From: Caldisericaceae bacterium
GTDB taxonomy: Bacteria > Calditrichota > Calditrichia > Calditrichales > Calditrichaceae
Direction: 5' to 3'
NCBI GenBank assembly: GCA_021160885.1
Contig: JAGHBR010000245.1
Location: 1-7,063, forward strand
DNA length: 7,063 nt
Part shown: positions 1 to 6,325 of the stretch, piece by piece
How positions within the stretch are numbered: position 1 is the stretch's first letter
Layout of the letters: every line of letters begins with the position of its first letter
Notes under the pieces: generated by a model
What the model was told of the DNA's origin: nothing
Databases searched by the model: none
What the model saw: only the letters and a program-made list of their open reading frames with translations
Position numbers and translations under genes: made by a program

Positions 1-2
1 TT

Positions 3-191
3 GATGAACAGGGAAATTACCTCGGCGTCATTCGTGATGTGTGGTCTTACACTGCAAATGACGTTTACGTGGTAAAAAACGAACAAGGTGGTGAACTTTT
101 GCTGCCGGCGATTAAATCGGTCATTAAGAAGGTTGATCGTCAGGCAGGTAAAATGATCATCCATCTGATGGAAGGCTTGGCCGATCTTTGA
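3..191 (+). CDS. rimM: Ribosome maturation factor RimM, C-terminal part (5' end outside window)
   Basis: Only the last 62 codons are present; the frame is open from base 3 and ends with TGA at 189-191. RimM binds ribosomal protein S19 and assists maturation of the 30S subunit head (family knowledge). The visible part matches the PRC-barrel half of RimM: a G-x-I/V-x-D-V-W start, a central V-Y-V-V-K strand with an acidic/Gly turn, then the diagnostic segment LLPAIKSVIKKVD and a tail ending in an I-H-L-M-E-G-L-like strand, which corresponds to the family's usual P-F-(V/I)-x-x-V-x-x-V-D ... (L/M)-x-E-G-L ending. The position directly before trmD and rplS is the standard order rpsP-rimM-trmD-rplS and makes the call secure even with a fragment. 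The stop is one base from the trmD start, so the two are very probably translationally coupled. The N-terminal domain cannot be assessed. Confidence 0.9.
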   Translation, partial: DEQGNYLGVIRDVWSYTANDVYVVKNEQGGELLLPAIKSVIKKVDRQAGKMIIHLMEGLADL

Positions 192-192
192 G

Positions 193-894
193 ATGCGGAT
201 AGATATTGTTAGCGGATTCCCGAAAATTTTAGAACAGCCCCTGAATGAAAGCATCATTAAAATGGGGCGAAGAAAACAGGCCGTGGACATCCACATTCAC
301 GATTTACGTGATTTTACCACGGATAAGCACCGGACCATCGATGATTATCCCTATGGTGGTGGCCCGGGGATGGTCTTAAAAATTGAACCTTTTTATCGGG
401 CCTTGCAACAGATCTTTGAAAATCAGGATGTAAACAAAGCGCACATTGTCATGCCTTCGCCCAAAGGCAGAAAGCTGACCCAATCAGTGGTCACAGAATT
501 AAGCATCAAAGACCATCTGGTCTTCTTATGTGGGCATTACAAAGGTATTGATGAACGAATTCATGAATTTTACAAAATCGATGAAATTTCGATCGGCGAT
601 TATATCCTAAGTTCCGGAGAAGTAGCCACACTGGTTATGGTCGATGCCATTGTAAGATTGTTGCCTGGCGTCATTAAAGATATTAATTCAGCCTGGACCG
701 ATTCATTTTCTGATGATTTACTGGATGCGCCATATTACACGCGTCCGGAAGAATTTATGGGGAAACGTGTTCCAGAAGTGTTGCTTTCAGGTAACCATCA
801 AAAAATTACAGAATGGCGACAGAAAATGCGTGAGAAATTAACTAAAACGCGTCGCCCGGATTTGTACGAAAAATATTTGAAATCAATAAAATAA
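193..894 (+). CDS. trmD: tRNA (guanine-N1)-methyltransferase TrmD
   Basis: TrmD methylates N1 of G37 next to the anticodon in tRNAs, using S-adenosylmethionine, and so prevents +1 frameshifting (family knowledge). The 233-residue product is close to the usual length. Visible motifs are the N-terminal DYPYGGGPGM (residues 51-60), PSPKG (88-92), and the trefoil-knot cofactor-binding segments LCGHYKGIDERI (112-123) and EISIGDYILSSGE (131-143). R155 and D170 fall at the places of the catalytic Arg and Asp known from Escherichia coli and Haemophilus TrmD. The C-terminal segment LDAPYYTRPEEF (177-188) has Ala-Pro-Tyr where many proteobacterial enzymes have Cys-Pro-His. ATG at 193 starts one base after the rimM stop; no strong Shine-Dalgarno is visible, which suits coupling to RimM translation. 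The gap to rplS is 18 bases, and both should share one transcript. Confidence 0.98.
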   Translation: MRIDIVSGFPKILEQPLNESIIKMGRRKQAVDIHIHDLRDFTTDKHRTIDDYPYGGGPGMVLKIEPFYRALQQIFENQDVNKAHIVMPSPKGRKLTQSVVTELSIKDHLVFLCGHYKGIDERIHEFYKIDEISIGDYILSSGEVATLVMVDAIVRLLPGVIKDINSAWTDSFSDDLLDAPYYTRPEEFMGKRVPEVLLSGNHQKITEWRQKMREKLTKTRRPDLYEKYLKSIK

Positions 895-912
895 AAAGAG
901 TGAGACAGAACC

Positions 913-1254
913 ATGGACATTTTACATCAGGTTACAGCGAATCAGTTGCGTATGGATATCCCTGAGTTTAAACCCGGTGACACGCTGGCCGTACATGTGC
1001 GTGTTATCGAAGGTAATAAAGAACGTATTCAGGTTTTTCAGGGTGTTTGCATTAAACGTAAAGGCGGCGGTATTAACGAAACCTTTACCGTACGCAAAAT
1101 TTCCAATGGCATTGGCGTAGAACGTATTTTTCCTTTGCATTCGCCAAGAATTGCCAAAATCGAAGTTCTTAAACGTGGACGCGTGCGTCGCGCGAAATTG
1201 TATTATTTACGCAATTTGCGTGGTAAAGCCGCCCGAATCAAAGAAAAGAAATAG
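913..1254 (+). CDS. rplS: 50S ribosomal protein L19
   Basis: Ribosomal protein L19 lies at the 30S-50S interface of the large subunit (family knowledge). The 113-residue length is normal for bacteria. The typical blocks are present: FKPGDTLAVHVRVIEGNKER (residues 19-38), then IQVFQGVCIKRKGGGINETF, TVRKISNGIGVERIFPLHSP, and the basic end KRGRVRRAKLYYLRNLRGK. The C-terminal tail is Lys/Arg-rich, as expected for rRNA contact. The start is ATG at 913, preceded by a purine-rich but weak Shine-Dalgarno (GAGTGAGA around 898-905). It is the last gene of the operon: a clear intrinsic terminator begins 10 bases after the TAG stop. Nothing in the protein looks altered. Confidence 0.98.
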   Translation: MDILHQVTANQLRMDIPEFKPGDTLAVHVRVIEGNKERIQVFQGVCIKRKGGGINETFTVRKISNGIGVERIFPLHSPRIAKIEVLKRGRVRRAKLYYLRNLRGKAARIKEKK

Positions 1255-1264
1255 TTTTTTCAAC

Positions 1265-1287
1265 AGCCGCCTTGAGCGGCTTTTTTT
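1265..1287 (+). terminator. Intrinsic terminator of the rimM-trmD-rplS operon
   Basis: A perfect 6-bp GC-rich stem, AGCCGC (1265-1270) with GCGGCT (1276-1281), closes a 5-base loop CTTGA and runs straight into a T tract (1281-1287). It lies just after the rplS stop on the coding strand. Stem, loop and U-tract all fit a Rho-independent terminator, so the genes to the right very likely start from another promoter. Confidence 0.93.
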
Positions 1288-1320
1288 GTTTTAATAAGAA
1301 TTCCTTCCTGTTAAAAATAT

Positions 1321-1367
1321 CGAAATTCGAAATGCGAAATTCGAAACAAATCCGAATTCCGAATTTT
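1321..1367. repeat. CGAAATTCGAAA repeat with imperfect inverted copy (intergenic repeat element)
   Basis: The 12-mer CGAAATTCGAAA occurs twice at a 14-base period (1321-1332 and 1335-1346). It is followed by an inverted, slightly changed version (TCCGAATTCCGAATTT, 1351-1366). Bases 1323-1338 can pair with 1351-1366 at 13 of 16 positions around a 12-base loop, giving an AT-rich imperfect hairpin. It sits in the gap just after the rplS terminator. Such simple TTCGAA-type tracts look like a dispersed intergenic repeat, but this window holds only one locus, so dispersal is an inference. It contains no reading frame. Confidence 0.6.
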
Positions 1368-1518
1368 AAATTACCTAAAACGAGTTCATGGAGGGATGTA
1401 AAACCTTAGAACTTGCTTAAAAAATCGCATTTTGGATTTTAAAATTCCCATAGCTTAACAGTTTCCTGAGCCATTGCTCTATTTTGCTGTTCCAAATATT
1501 CCTTTCATTTATTTTTTC
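1368..1518. other. AT-rich intergenic stretch without a convincing gene
   Basis: This is the middle of a roughly 400-base gap between rplS and the lipoprotein gene. I see no gene with a start and ribosome binding site, no RNA gene and no insertion-sequence ends. The minus strand has a 21-codon stop-to-stop open stretch (1504 down to a TAA at 1441-1439) whose translation, KEYLEQQNRAMAQETVKLWE plus a final Phe, looks protein-like, but it has no start codon near its 5' end and is short enough to be chance. Confidence 0.5.
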
Positions 1519-1560
1519 CTTTGCCTTTAATAGTGGTTCACTGCTATATTAAAGGAAAAG
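1519..1560. repeat. Inverted repeat CCTTTAAT...ATTAAAGG
   Basis: CCTTTAAT (1524-1531) is the exact reverse complement of ATTAAAGG (1548-1555). Inside it AGTG (1532-1535) pairs with CACT (1539-1542) around GTT, leaving a 5-base bulge GCTAT on one side. Beyond one mismatch (1523/1556) four more pairs can form (1519-1522 with 1557-1560). No T tract follows, so it is not a good intrinsic terminator. It overlaps the possible promoter at 1521-1550 and could be an operator or a transcript hairpin; which of these is unknown. Confidence 0.5.
1521..1550 (+). promoter_or_regulatory. Possible sigma70-type promoter for the lipoprotein-dapF-TPR operon
   Basis: TTGCCT (1521-1526, 4 of 6 to TTGACA) and TATATT (1545-1550, 5 of 6 to TATAAT) are 18 bases apart. 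They lie about 100 bases upstream of the lipoprotein start and after the upstream operon's terminator, where a promoter is expected. Evidence is limited to this match; in AT-rich DNA such matches arise often, and some FCB bacteria use a different housekeeping consensus. Confidence 0.3.
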
Positions 1561-1583
1561 AATCTGTGTTTAGCTCCTTAAAA

Positions 1584-1630
1584 GAGGTGAAAAAATTAAC
1601 CTCATAAATGGAGTTAATGGTGTAATTAAC
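1584..1630 (+). promoter_or_regulatory. Possible leader with alternative hairpins upstream of the lipoprotein gene
   Basis: Three short arms can pair in competing ways. ATTAAC (1595-1600) is complementary to GTTAAT (1613-1618), and GTTAAT is also complementary to a second ATTAAC (1625-1630). GAGGT (1584-1588) can pair with ACCTC (1599-1603), which overlaps the first ATTAAC. Forming one hairpin therefore excludes another. The last arm ends 15 bases before the GGAG ribosome binding site. The stems are short and AT-rich, so this may be chance; no known riboswitch class is recognised. Confidence 0.22.
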
Positions 1631-1644
1631 AAGCTGAGATTCGT

Positions 1645-1648
1645 GGAG
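1645..1648 (+). promoter_or_regulatory. Ribosome binding site GGAG that favours the TTG start at 1655
   Basis: GGAG lies 6 bases before the in-frame TTG at 1655, an ideal spacing. The upstream GTG at 1643 overlaps this site and has no comparable Shine-Dalgarno before it, so the shorter start is preferred. Confidence 0.6.
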
Positions 1649-1654
1649 TTCAAT

Positions 1655-3331
1655 TTGATAAAGAAACTTCTTTTACTTTTGTCGTTTTTATTTTTCGCCT
1701 GTGCCATTCAGGGGCCGCCTTCCGGAGGTCCGGTTGATCGAACGCCGCCTGAAATTGTGCAAACTTCTCTGTTGCCTGGCACCATTAATGTCCCAATGGA
1801 TCTCAATGAAGTTCAAATCACCTTTTCGGAGCGCATTAAAGAGGGCAGTGAACGAAACAATCTGTTTATCTCACCGCCATTAACTTTGGAAAACAGTTGG
1901 AAAAAAGGGCGCATCTTAAAAATCCGTTTTCTAGAAGAGCTAAAAAAAGATCAAACCTATGTATTGACCTTGGGTAGCGGCATTCAGGATTTGCGGAATA
2001 ACAAGATGGCCCAGAGCTTTTCGCTGGCTTTTTCTACCGGCGACAGTATTGACCAGGGCCAGATTACCGGAAAAGTGTATGGTTTAAAACAAAACGAAAC
2101 TTTTAATATCTTTGCCTATCTTCTTTCCGACACTTCGGACTTTAATCCTTTTGAAACCAAGCCCGACTATATTTCGCAAACCGGAGAAGAGGGTAGTTTC
2201 GCTCTGAAATTTATAAAAGATGGCTGCTACCGCCTGCTGGCCGTTGAAGACCGTAATCATAATTTTTTATTAAATGCCCTGACCGAACGATTTGCCATTG
2301 CTTACCAGGACGTTTGTCTGGACAAAGAGAAAAATGTTTTTAGCGGATTGGGCCTTCAACTGGCTAAATTTGACACGATTGCACCGCAGATTATTGATGT
2401 CAAAGCCTTGTTTAATGATTTTATTCGCGTTCGCTTTAGCGAACCTGTGGTTCTGGACTCAACATTAAGGGTGGAACTAATAGACAGCCTGAATGGAATG
2501 ACGATTCCGATTGTGCAAACTGGTAAAAATTGGCAAAATGCCAACTGGTTTGAAATCTTAACGCAACCTCTGGACAGTTTAACAACTTACCAGATCCAAT
2601 TTAGCCAGTTAAAAGACAGTAGCGGTAATGTACAGCAGCGTGATTTAATCCGTTACTTCAAAGGAACCGCAAAAAAAGACACTTCCCGGTTAAGGCTGGA
2701 AACCTACAGCCCGCAGGACAGCGCCAAAAATGTACGACCCGAAACACACATCTATTTTAAATTCTCGCTACCAGTAGACTGGGAACAACTGAGCAAACAT
2801 TTTAAATTGACTTTAGGCAGCGGAGTTCCGGTTAAAGGAGCCTGGAAGCTAAATTCCCTTTACGATGGGGCATTTGTTCCCAGTCAGAATCTGAAGCCGG
2901 ATTCGCAGTACGTGGTCTGGTTGCCTTTGCGGAAGGTGCATGATTTTAGAGGGCAGCCATGCGTCGATTCTTTGGATTCCTTTACTTTTTTCATGGTTTC
3001 CAATAAAGAATTGGGTGAGGTTAGTGGAAATCTCAATCTGAAAAAAGTTGAAAATCCGGTCATTTTAAAACTGGTTTCTCTGTCTGGTAAAAGGTTAACC
3101 TTAAAAACGGTTCTGCAAGGCAGGAATCGGTTTTATTTTCCTTTCGTTCCGGAAGGTGAGTATCAGTTACAGGGCTATGTTGATCAAAACAGAAACGGAC
3201 AATTTGATAGCGGTAAGTTAAGGCCATTTCATTTTTGTGAACCTTTTGCCTTTTCACCAGATACCATCCAGGTTCGCAAACGCTGGGAAACCTCTGGAAT
3301 TCAATTTAATTTACCGGAAATCGAGGAATAA
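1655..3331 (+). CDS. Large Ig-like (Big_5/SbsA-type) envelope lipoprotein
   Basis: Predicted outer-envelope lipoprotein of 558 residues; its exact role is unknown. The N-terminus is a short lipoprotein signal, MIKKLLLLLSFLFFAC, with C16 as the lipidation site. The mature protein opens with a Pro/Gly-rich linker GPPSGGPVDRTPPEI, as in Bacteroidetes-type Ig-like lipoproteins. Four beta-rich regions follow: an SbsA-like Ig domain (about 30-128, with N-V-P and I-T-F-S-E motifs), a transthyretin-like region (about 134-236), a second pair of Ig-like regions (about 243-336 and 345-448), and a last transthyretin-like region (about 453-554). Two Asp/Asn loops, VEDRNHN (197-203) and DQNRNGQFDSG (510-520), resemble calcium-binding loops. 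TTG at 1655 is chosen because GGAG lies 6 bases upstream and it gives a compact signal peptide; GTG at 1643 would add MEFN. The stop overlaps the dapF ATG by one base (TAATG), so the two are probably coupled. The domain type is well supported; ligand and partner are not known. Confidence 0.85.
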   Translation: MIKKLLLLLSFLFFACAIQGPPSGGPVDRTPPEIVQTSLLPGTINVPMDLNEVQITFSERIKEGSERNNLFISPPLTLENSWKKGRILKIRFLEELKKDQTYVLTLGSGIQDLRNNKMAQSFSLAFSTGDSIDQGQITGKVYGLKQNETFNIFAYLLSDTSDFNPFETKPDYISQTGEEGSFALKFIKDGCYRLLAVEDRNHNFLLNALTERFAIAYQDVCLDKEKNVFSGLGLQLAKFDTIAPQIIDVKALFNDFIRVRFSEPVVLDSTLRVELIDSLNGMTIPIVQTGKNWQNANWFEILTQPLDSLTTYQIQFSQLKDSSGNVQQRDLIRYFKGTAKKDTSRLRLETYSPQDSAKNVRPETHIYFKFSLPVDWEQLSKHFKLTLGSGVPVKGAWKLNSLYDGAFVPSQNLKPDSQYVVWLPLRKVHDFRGQPCVDSLDSFTFFMVSNKELGEVSGNLNLKKVENPVILKLVSLSGKRLTLKTVLQGRNRFYFPFVPEGEYQLQGYVDQNRNGQFDSGKLRPFHFCEPFAFSPDTIQVRKRWETSGIQFNLPEIEE

Positions 3332-4152
3332 TGAGAAGCATAATTCCTTTCACCAAGGTTGAGGCCACAGGTAATGATTTTATTCTGTTAAATGACAGGG
3401 ATATTGAACTTAATCTGTTGAATTCAACTGTGATTAAAAAATGGTGTGATCGCCACTTTGGCATTGGTGCCGATGGCCTGATTCATGTGGCCTTTCAGGA
3501 TTTAAAAATTCCAAAGATGACATTCTTCAATGCAGATGGCTCTCGCGGGAAGATGTGCGGCAACGGTTTGCGTGCTGTAGCTAAATATTTACTGACGATT
3601 GGTGTTTGCAGTAAAAAATCTGAAAACACCATTGAAGCCGATGATGGCCTGCACAGCTATTTTTTTGAAGACACTGGTTGGATTACGGTAGAATTGCTGG
3701 TTAATTCTTCTTCGGAAACATTGCCCGATTTAATAGGGTTGCCATTGCCGGACAATGTCGAACTGCTTGGCTTTCGTCGAGTTGGAGTTTCTCACCTTGT
3801 ATTAGAAACAAATGAACCCGAATTCAAAAATTTTGAAGCGCTTGGCAGGTCTTTGCGGTATTCTTCCATGTTTGGTACGCAAGGTACAAACGTCAATTTG
3901 ATTTATCCCGTTAATAAAAATACATTAAAAGTAAGAACCTACGAAAGAGGCGTGGAAGCAGAGACACTTTCCTGCGGCACCGGTGTAACAGCCAGTACAT
4001 TGGTATTCCTTGAAAAGAAAAATCCCCAAAAGACAGAATTAAATATTGAAACAAGAGGCGGAAAACTTAAAGTTGTTCTGAAGCAGGGTCGAATATTTTT
4101 ATCGGGACCGGCAAATGTTGTTTTTGTCGGACACATCGTTTTAAATGGGTAA
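3331..4152 (+). CDS. dapF: Diaminopimelate epimerase DapF
   Basis: DapF is a cofactor-independent epimerase that converts LL-diaminopimelate to the meso form, used for lysine and as the peptidoglycan cross-linking residue (family knowledge). The 273-residue protein has the expected paired halves. Seen motifs are EATGNDF (11-17), HFGIGADGL (42-50), FNADGSRGKMCGNGLRA with catalytic Cys76, and ERGVEAETLSCGTGVTAS with catalytic Cys215. Both active-site cysteines are kept. The second motif is one residue longer than the proteobacterial ERG-x-GET form, a variant I associate with Bacteroidetes-type enzymes. VGVSH (151-155) stands where many relatives have TGVPH, a mild substitution. ATG at 3331 shares its A with the upstream TAA stop, with GAGGA at 3323-3327 inside the lipoprotein gene as Shine-Dalgarno. 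The next gene's proposed start lies 37 bases after the dapF stop. Confidence 0.96.
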   Translation: MRSIIPFTKVEATGNDFILLNDRDIELNLLNSTVIKKWCDRHFGIGADGLIHVAFQDLKIPKMTFFNADGSRGKMCGNGLRAVAKYLLTIGVCSKKSENTIEADDGLHSYFFEDTGWITVELLVNSSSETLPDLIGLPLPDNVELLGFRRVGVSHLVLETNEPEFKNFEALGRSLRYSSMFGTQGTNVNLIYPVNKNTLKVRTYERGVEAETLSCGTGVTASTLVFLEKKNPQKTELNIETRGGKLKVVLKQGRIFLSGPANVVFVGHIVLNG

Positions 4153-4180
4153 CCATTATTATTTGTACCATATTAGCGTG

Positions 4181-4185
4181 GGAGG
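4181..4185 (+). promoter_or_regulatory. Ribosome binding site GGAGG that favours the ATG at 4190
   Basis: A strong GGAGG lies 4 bases before ATG 4190. The in-frame ATG at 4145, inside the end of dapF, has no comparable site and would put 15 unlikely residues (HYYLYHIS-like) before an otherwise classic lipoprotein signal. Confidence 0.8.
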
Positions 4186-4189
4186 AACC

Positions 4190-5122
4190 ATGCGTAAGTT
4201 TTTAATTTTCTTATTGACCCTCATTGTTTCATCATGTGCAGTCTTTCAACCCAAAGAAAAAGCCAAACCGGGACTCCAGCCGAGTGAAAAGCAGGCTTTA
4301 ATGAAAGCGCAGGTTGATAGCCTGATTACTTTGGGGATTCAAGCGCATGCCAATGGTAATGACACTTTGGCCATTGAAAGCTGGCTAAAGGTGATGAATT
4401 ACACAGATACAATCCCGGATGTGTACAATTACCTTGGTGTGGCCTACCAAAAGTTTGGCCAGTTTCAAGAAGCTCTAAATTATTTTAAAAAGGCCATCGA
4501 ATTAGACACTATTTACGCTGAAGCTTACAATAACGCCGGTTACATGCTATTATATCTTAATCAGTTTAAAGAGGCCAAAGAGCATTTTAAGAAGGCTTTG
4601 AAATTGAATCCGAATTTGGAGCGAGCCAGAGAAAATTTAAAATTGGTTAATCAGATTTTAGCGGGCAAGCTAAACTGGCAGGTCTTTTCTTTAGCTGAAA
4701 ACGCGCAGAAGAGCAATGACCTTCTTGAAGAGATAAACGGCTACAAAAAAGTCTTGCAGATGGATTCAACATATGCTAAGGCGCACAACAATCTGGGCGT
4801 AATTTATTTTTACGAGGGCAAAATTGACAGCGCTTTTAAACATATTCGATTAGCCTTAATTTACAATCGTGACTACCCCGAGGCAATCAATAACCTAGGC
4901 TATTTGCACAAAGAATTTGGCAATTATGATTTAGCGATTCGTCTGTTTTTTAAAGCGTTAACTTTAAAACCACGTTACCTTGGCGCTTTAAATAATTTGG
5001 GCGAAGCTTATTATTTAAAAGGTGAAACTGAAAATGCACGTCGTGTTTTTGAAACCGTGCTGGAGCTGGATAAAAATAATGCTGTGGCTAAAAAATGGTT
5101 AGAAAAATTAAATTCGCGATAG
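4190..5122 (+). CDS. TPR-repeat lipoprotein
   Basis: A 310-residue predicted lipoprotein made mostly of tetratricopeptide repeats, which are helical pairs that bind other proteins; partner unknown. The signal peptide MRKFLIFLLTLIVSSC has a clear lipobox (V-S-S-C) with C16 as the lipidation site, followed by a Lys/Pro-rich linker. Repeats run at about 43-76, 77-110, 111-144, 197-230, 231-264 and 265-298, with the usual N-N-L-G / Y / A-x-x-x-F-x-x-A-L-x-L-x-P pattern. The segment 160-196 is a degenerate repeat or linker. The final part is a short helix ending KKWLEKLNSR. The start at 4190 is preferred to the longer frame from 4145 because of the GGAGG site and the signal peptide. It follows dapF by 37 bases and probably shares its transcript. 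Such proteins often act in envelope assembly or polysaccharide export, but nothing here shows which. No clear terminator follows the gene. Confidence 0.9.
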   Translation: MRKFLIFLLTLIVSSCAVFQPKEKAKPGLQPSEKQALMKAQVDSLITLGIQAHANGNDTLAIESWLKVMNYTDTIPDVYNYLGVAYQKFGQFQEALNYFKKAIELDTIYAEAYNNAGYMLLYLNQFKEAKEHFKKALKLNPNLERARENLKLVNQILAGKLNWQVFSLAENAQKSNDLLEEINGYKKVLQMDSTYAKAHNNLGVIYFYEGKIDSAFKHIRLALIYNRDYPEAINNLGYLHKEFGNYDLAIRLFFKALTLKPRYLGALNNLGEAYYLKGETENARRVFETVLELDKNNAVAKKWLEKLNSR

Positions 5123-5227
5123 ACTCCTCTTTAAATGTGTTTAAAAATTTATTAGTTTAAAGGCGTTGTATTTAGTTAATGTGGGCATTTTCAGTATTAC
5201 GGGTGGTTCCAAATTAAGGAGAGTTTA

Positions 5228-6304
5228 ATGCACGTTGTTTTGATGGCTGGTGGAATGGGTACGCGCTTTTGGCCCCGAAGCCGAAAAGATTATCCCAAAC
5301 AGTTGCTTAATTTATTTGGCGATAAATCGATGATTCGATTAACCTACGAGCGCATTAAAGATCTAACTCCTAATGAAAATATTTTAATCATTACCAATCA
5401 GGAATTATTGGATCCAATTCATCAACAAATCCCGGAAATTCCCAAACAAAATATTATTGCCGAGCCATTTGGTAAAAATACGGCCCCCTGTATCGGGTTG
5501 GCGGCAGCCATTGTACGTAAAAAAGCATCTCTTGAAGAACCTATGGTTATTTTGCCTGCTGATCATTTAATAAAAGAAGTTGATGTTTTTCAGGATGTTA
5601 TTAAAACGGCGGTCGCCTACGCCAAACAAAACGATGCCCTGATAACATTGGGCATAACACCAACTTATCCTGAAACCGGGTATGGTTATATTCAAAGAGG
5701 CCAGGCAGTTACTCAGATAAACAATCGTACCATTTACAAAGTTAAAACCTTTGCCGAAAAACCTAATTTGGAAACAGCCAAATTATTTCTTAAAAGTGGC
5801 GACTTTTTATGGAATAGCGGTATGTTTATCTGGAAAACCAGTACAATTTTAAAAGAATTTGGTACCCACCAACCGGAAATGGGAATTGGTTTTGAACAAA
5901 TTTACCAGAATCTTTATACCGATAAAATGGAAGAAACCATTCTTGATGTTTATATGCGGATTAAATCCATATCCATTGATTATGCTATCATGGAAGTGGC
6001 ACAATCAGTTTACATTATTGAGGCCGATTTTACCTGGAATGATGTTGGTTCGTGGGAAGCGGCCTATGCCATTTTGGAAAAAGATGAAAAACAAAATGCC
6101 ATTACAGCGGCAAATAGTGTTGTAATTGATTCCCGCAATAATTTAATTTATTCGCCTAAAAAATTGGTGGCCTTAATAGACGTGGAAAATCTTGCAGTCG
6201 TTGAAACGGAAGACGCCATTCTAATTTGCCGAAAGGATAGCTCTCAGCGCGTTAAAGAAGTAGTCGATGCCTTAAAACAGAGAAATCTTGATCAATATTT
6301 GTAG
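5228..6304 (+). CDS. manC: Mannose-1-phosphate guanylyltransferase, short one-enzyme form
   Basis: Makes GDP-mannose from mannose-1-phosphate and GTP in the cytoplasm, supplying mannose, fucose or rhamnose-type sugars for surface polysaccharide and glycoproteins (family knowledge). The 358-residue protein shows the nucleotidyltransferase signature GGMGTRFWPRSRKDYPKQ (8-25), EPFGKNTAP (79-87), the metal-binding LPADH (109-113), TGYGYI (150-155), FAEKP (175-179), WNSGMF (195-200) and SIDYAIME (249-256). A beta-rich C-terminal part (about 290-345) fits the left-handed helix region. The C-terminal phosphomannose isomerase domain of the roughly 470-residue bifunctional enzymes is absent, so isomerisation must come from another gene. 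AAGGAG at 5216-5221 lies 6 bases before the ATG. The 105-base gap upstream may hold its own promoter, though I find no convincing one. The next gene starts 21 bases after the stop. Symbol manC is by family; the sequence does not rule out manC1-like naming. Confidence 0.94.
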   Translation: MHVVLMAGGMGTRFWPRSRKDYPKQLLNLFGDKSMIRLTYERIKDLTPNENILIITNQELLDPIHQQIPEIPKQNIIAEPFGKNTAPCIGLAAAIVRKKASLEEPMVILPADHLIKEVDVFQDVIKTAVAYAKQNDALITLGITPTYPETGYGYIQRGQAVTQINNRTIYKVKTFAEKPNLETAKLFLKSGDFLWNSGMFIWKTSTILKEFGTHQPEMGIGFEQIYQNLYTDKMEETILDVYMRIKSISIDYAIMEVAQSVYIIEADFTWNDVGSWEAAYAILEKDEKQNAITAANSVVIDSRNNLIYSPKKLVALIDVENLAVVETEDAILICRKDSSQRVKEVVDALKQRNLDQYL

Positions 6305-6325
6305 TTTAATGCAGGTAACCTTTAA

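Noticed and set aside
922..1140. 72-codon minus-strand open frame inside rplS
   Set aside because: It lies wholly within the clearly coding L19 gene and its translation resembles no protein; a shadow frame.
1321..1367. CRISPR array
   Set aside because: Repeats are 12 bases at a 14-base period with no real spacers and no cas genes; it is a simple repeat element.
3060..3257. 65-codon minus-strand open frame inside the Ig-like lipoprotein gene
   Set aside because: Antisense to a well-supported coding region with no ribosome binding site or family likeness.
5129..5162. Inverted repeat CTTTAAA ... TTTAAAG after the TPR gene as a terminator
   Set aside because: The stem is only 7 bp, entirely AT-rich apart from one pair, has a 20-base loop and no T tract, so it is not a credible terminator.
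5123..5227. Promoter for manC in the 105-base gap
   Set aside because: TTGTAT at 5166-5171 has no good -10 at proper distance; no convincing promoter was found, although one may exist.
5859..6125. 88-codon + strand open frame inside manC
   Set aside because: Alternative frame within conserved manC motifs; shadow frame.
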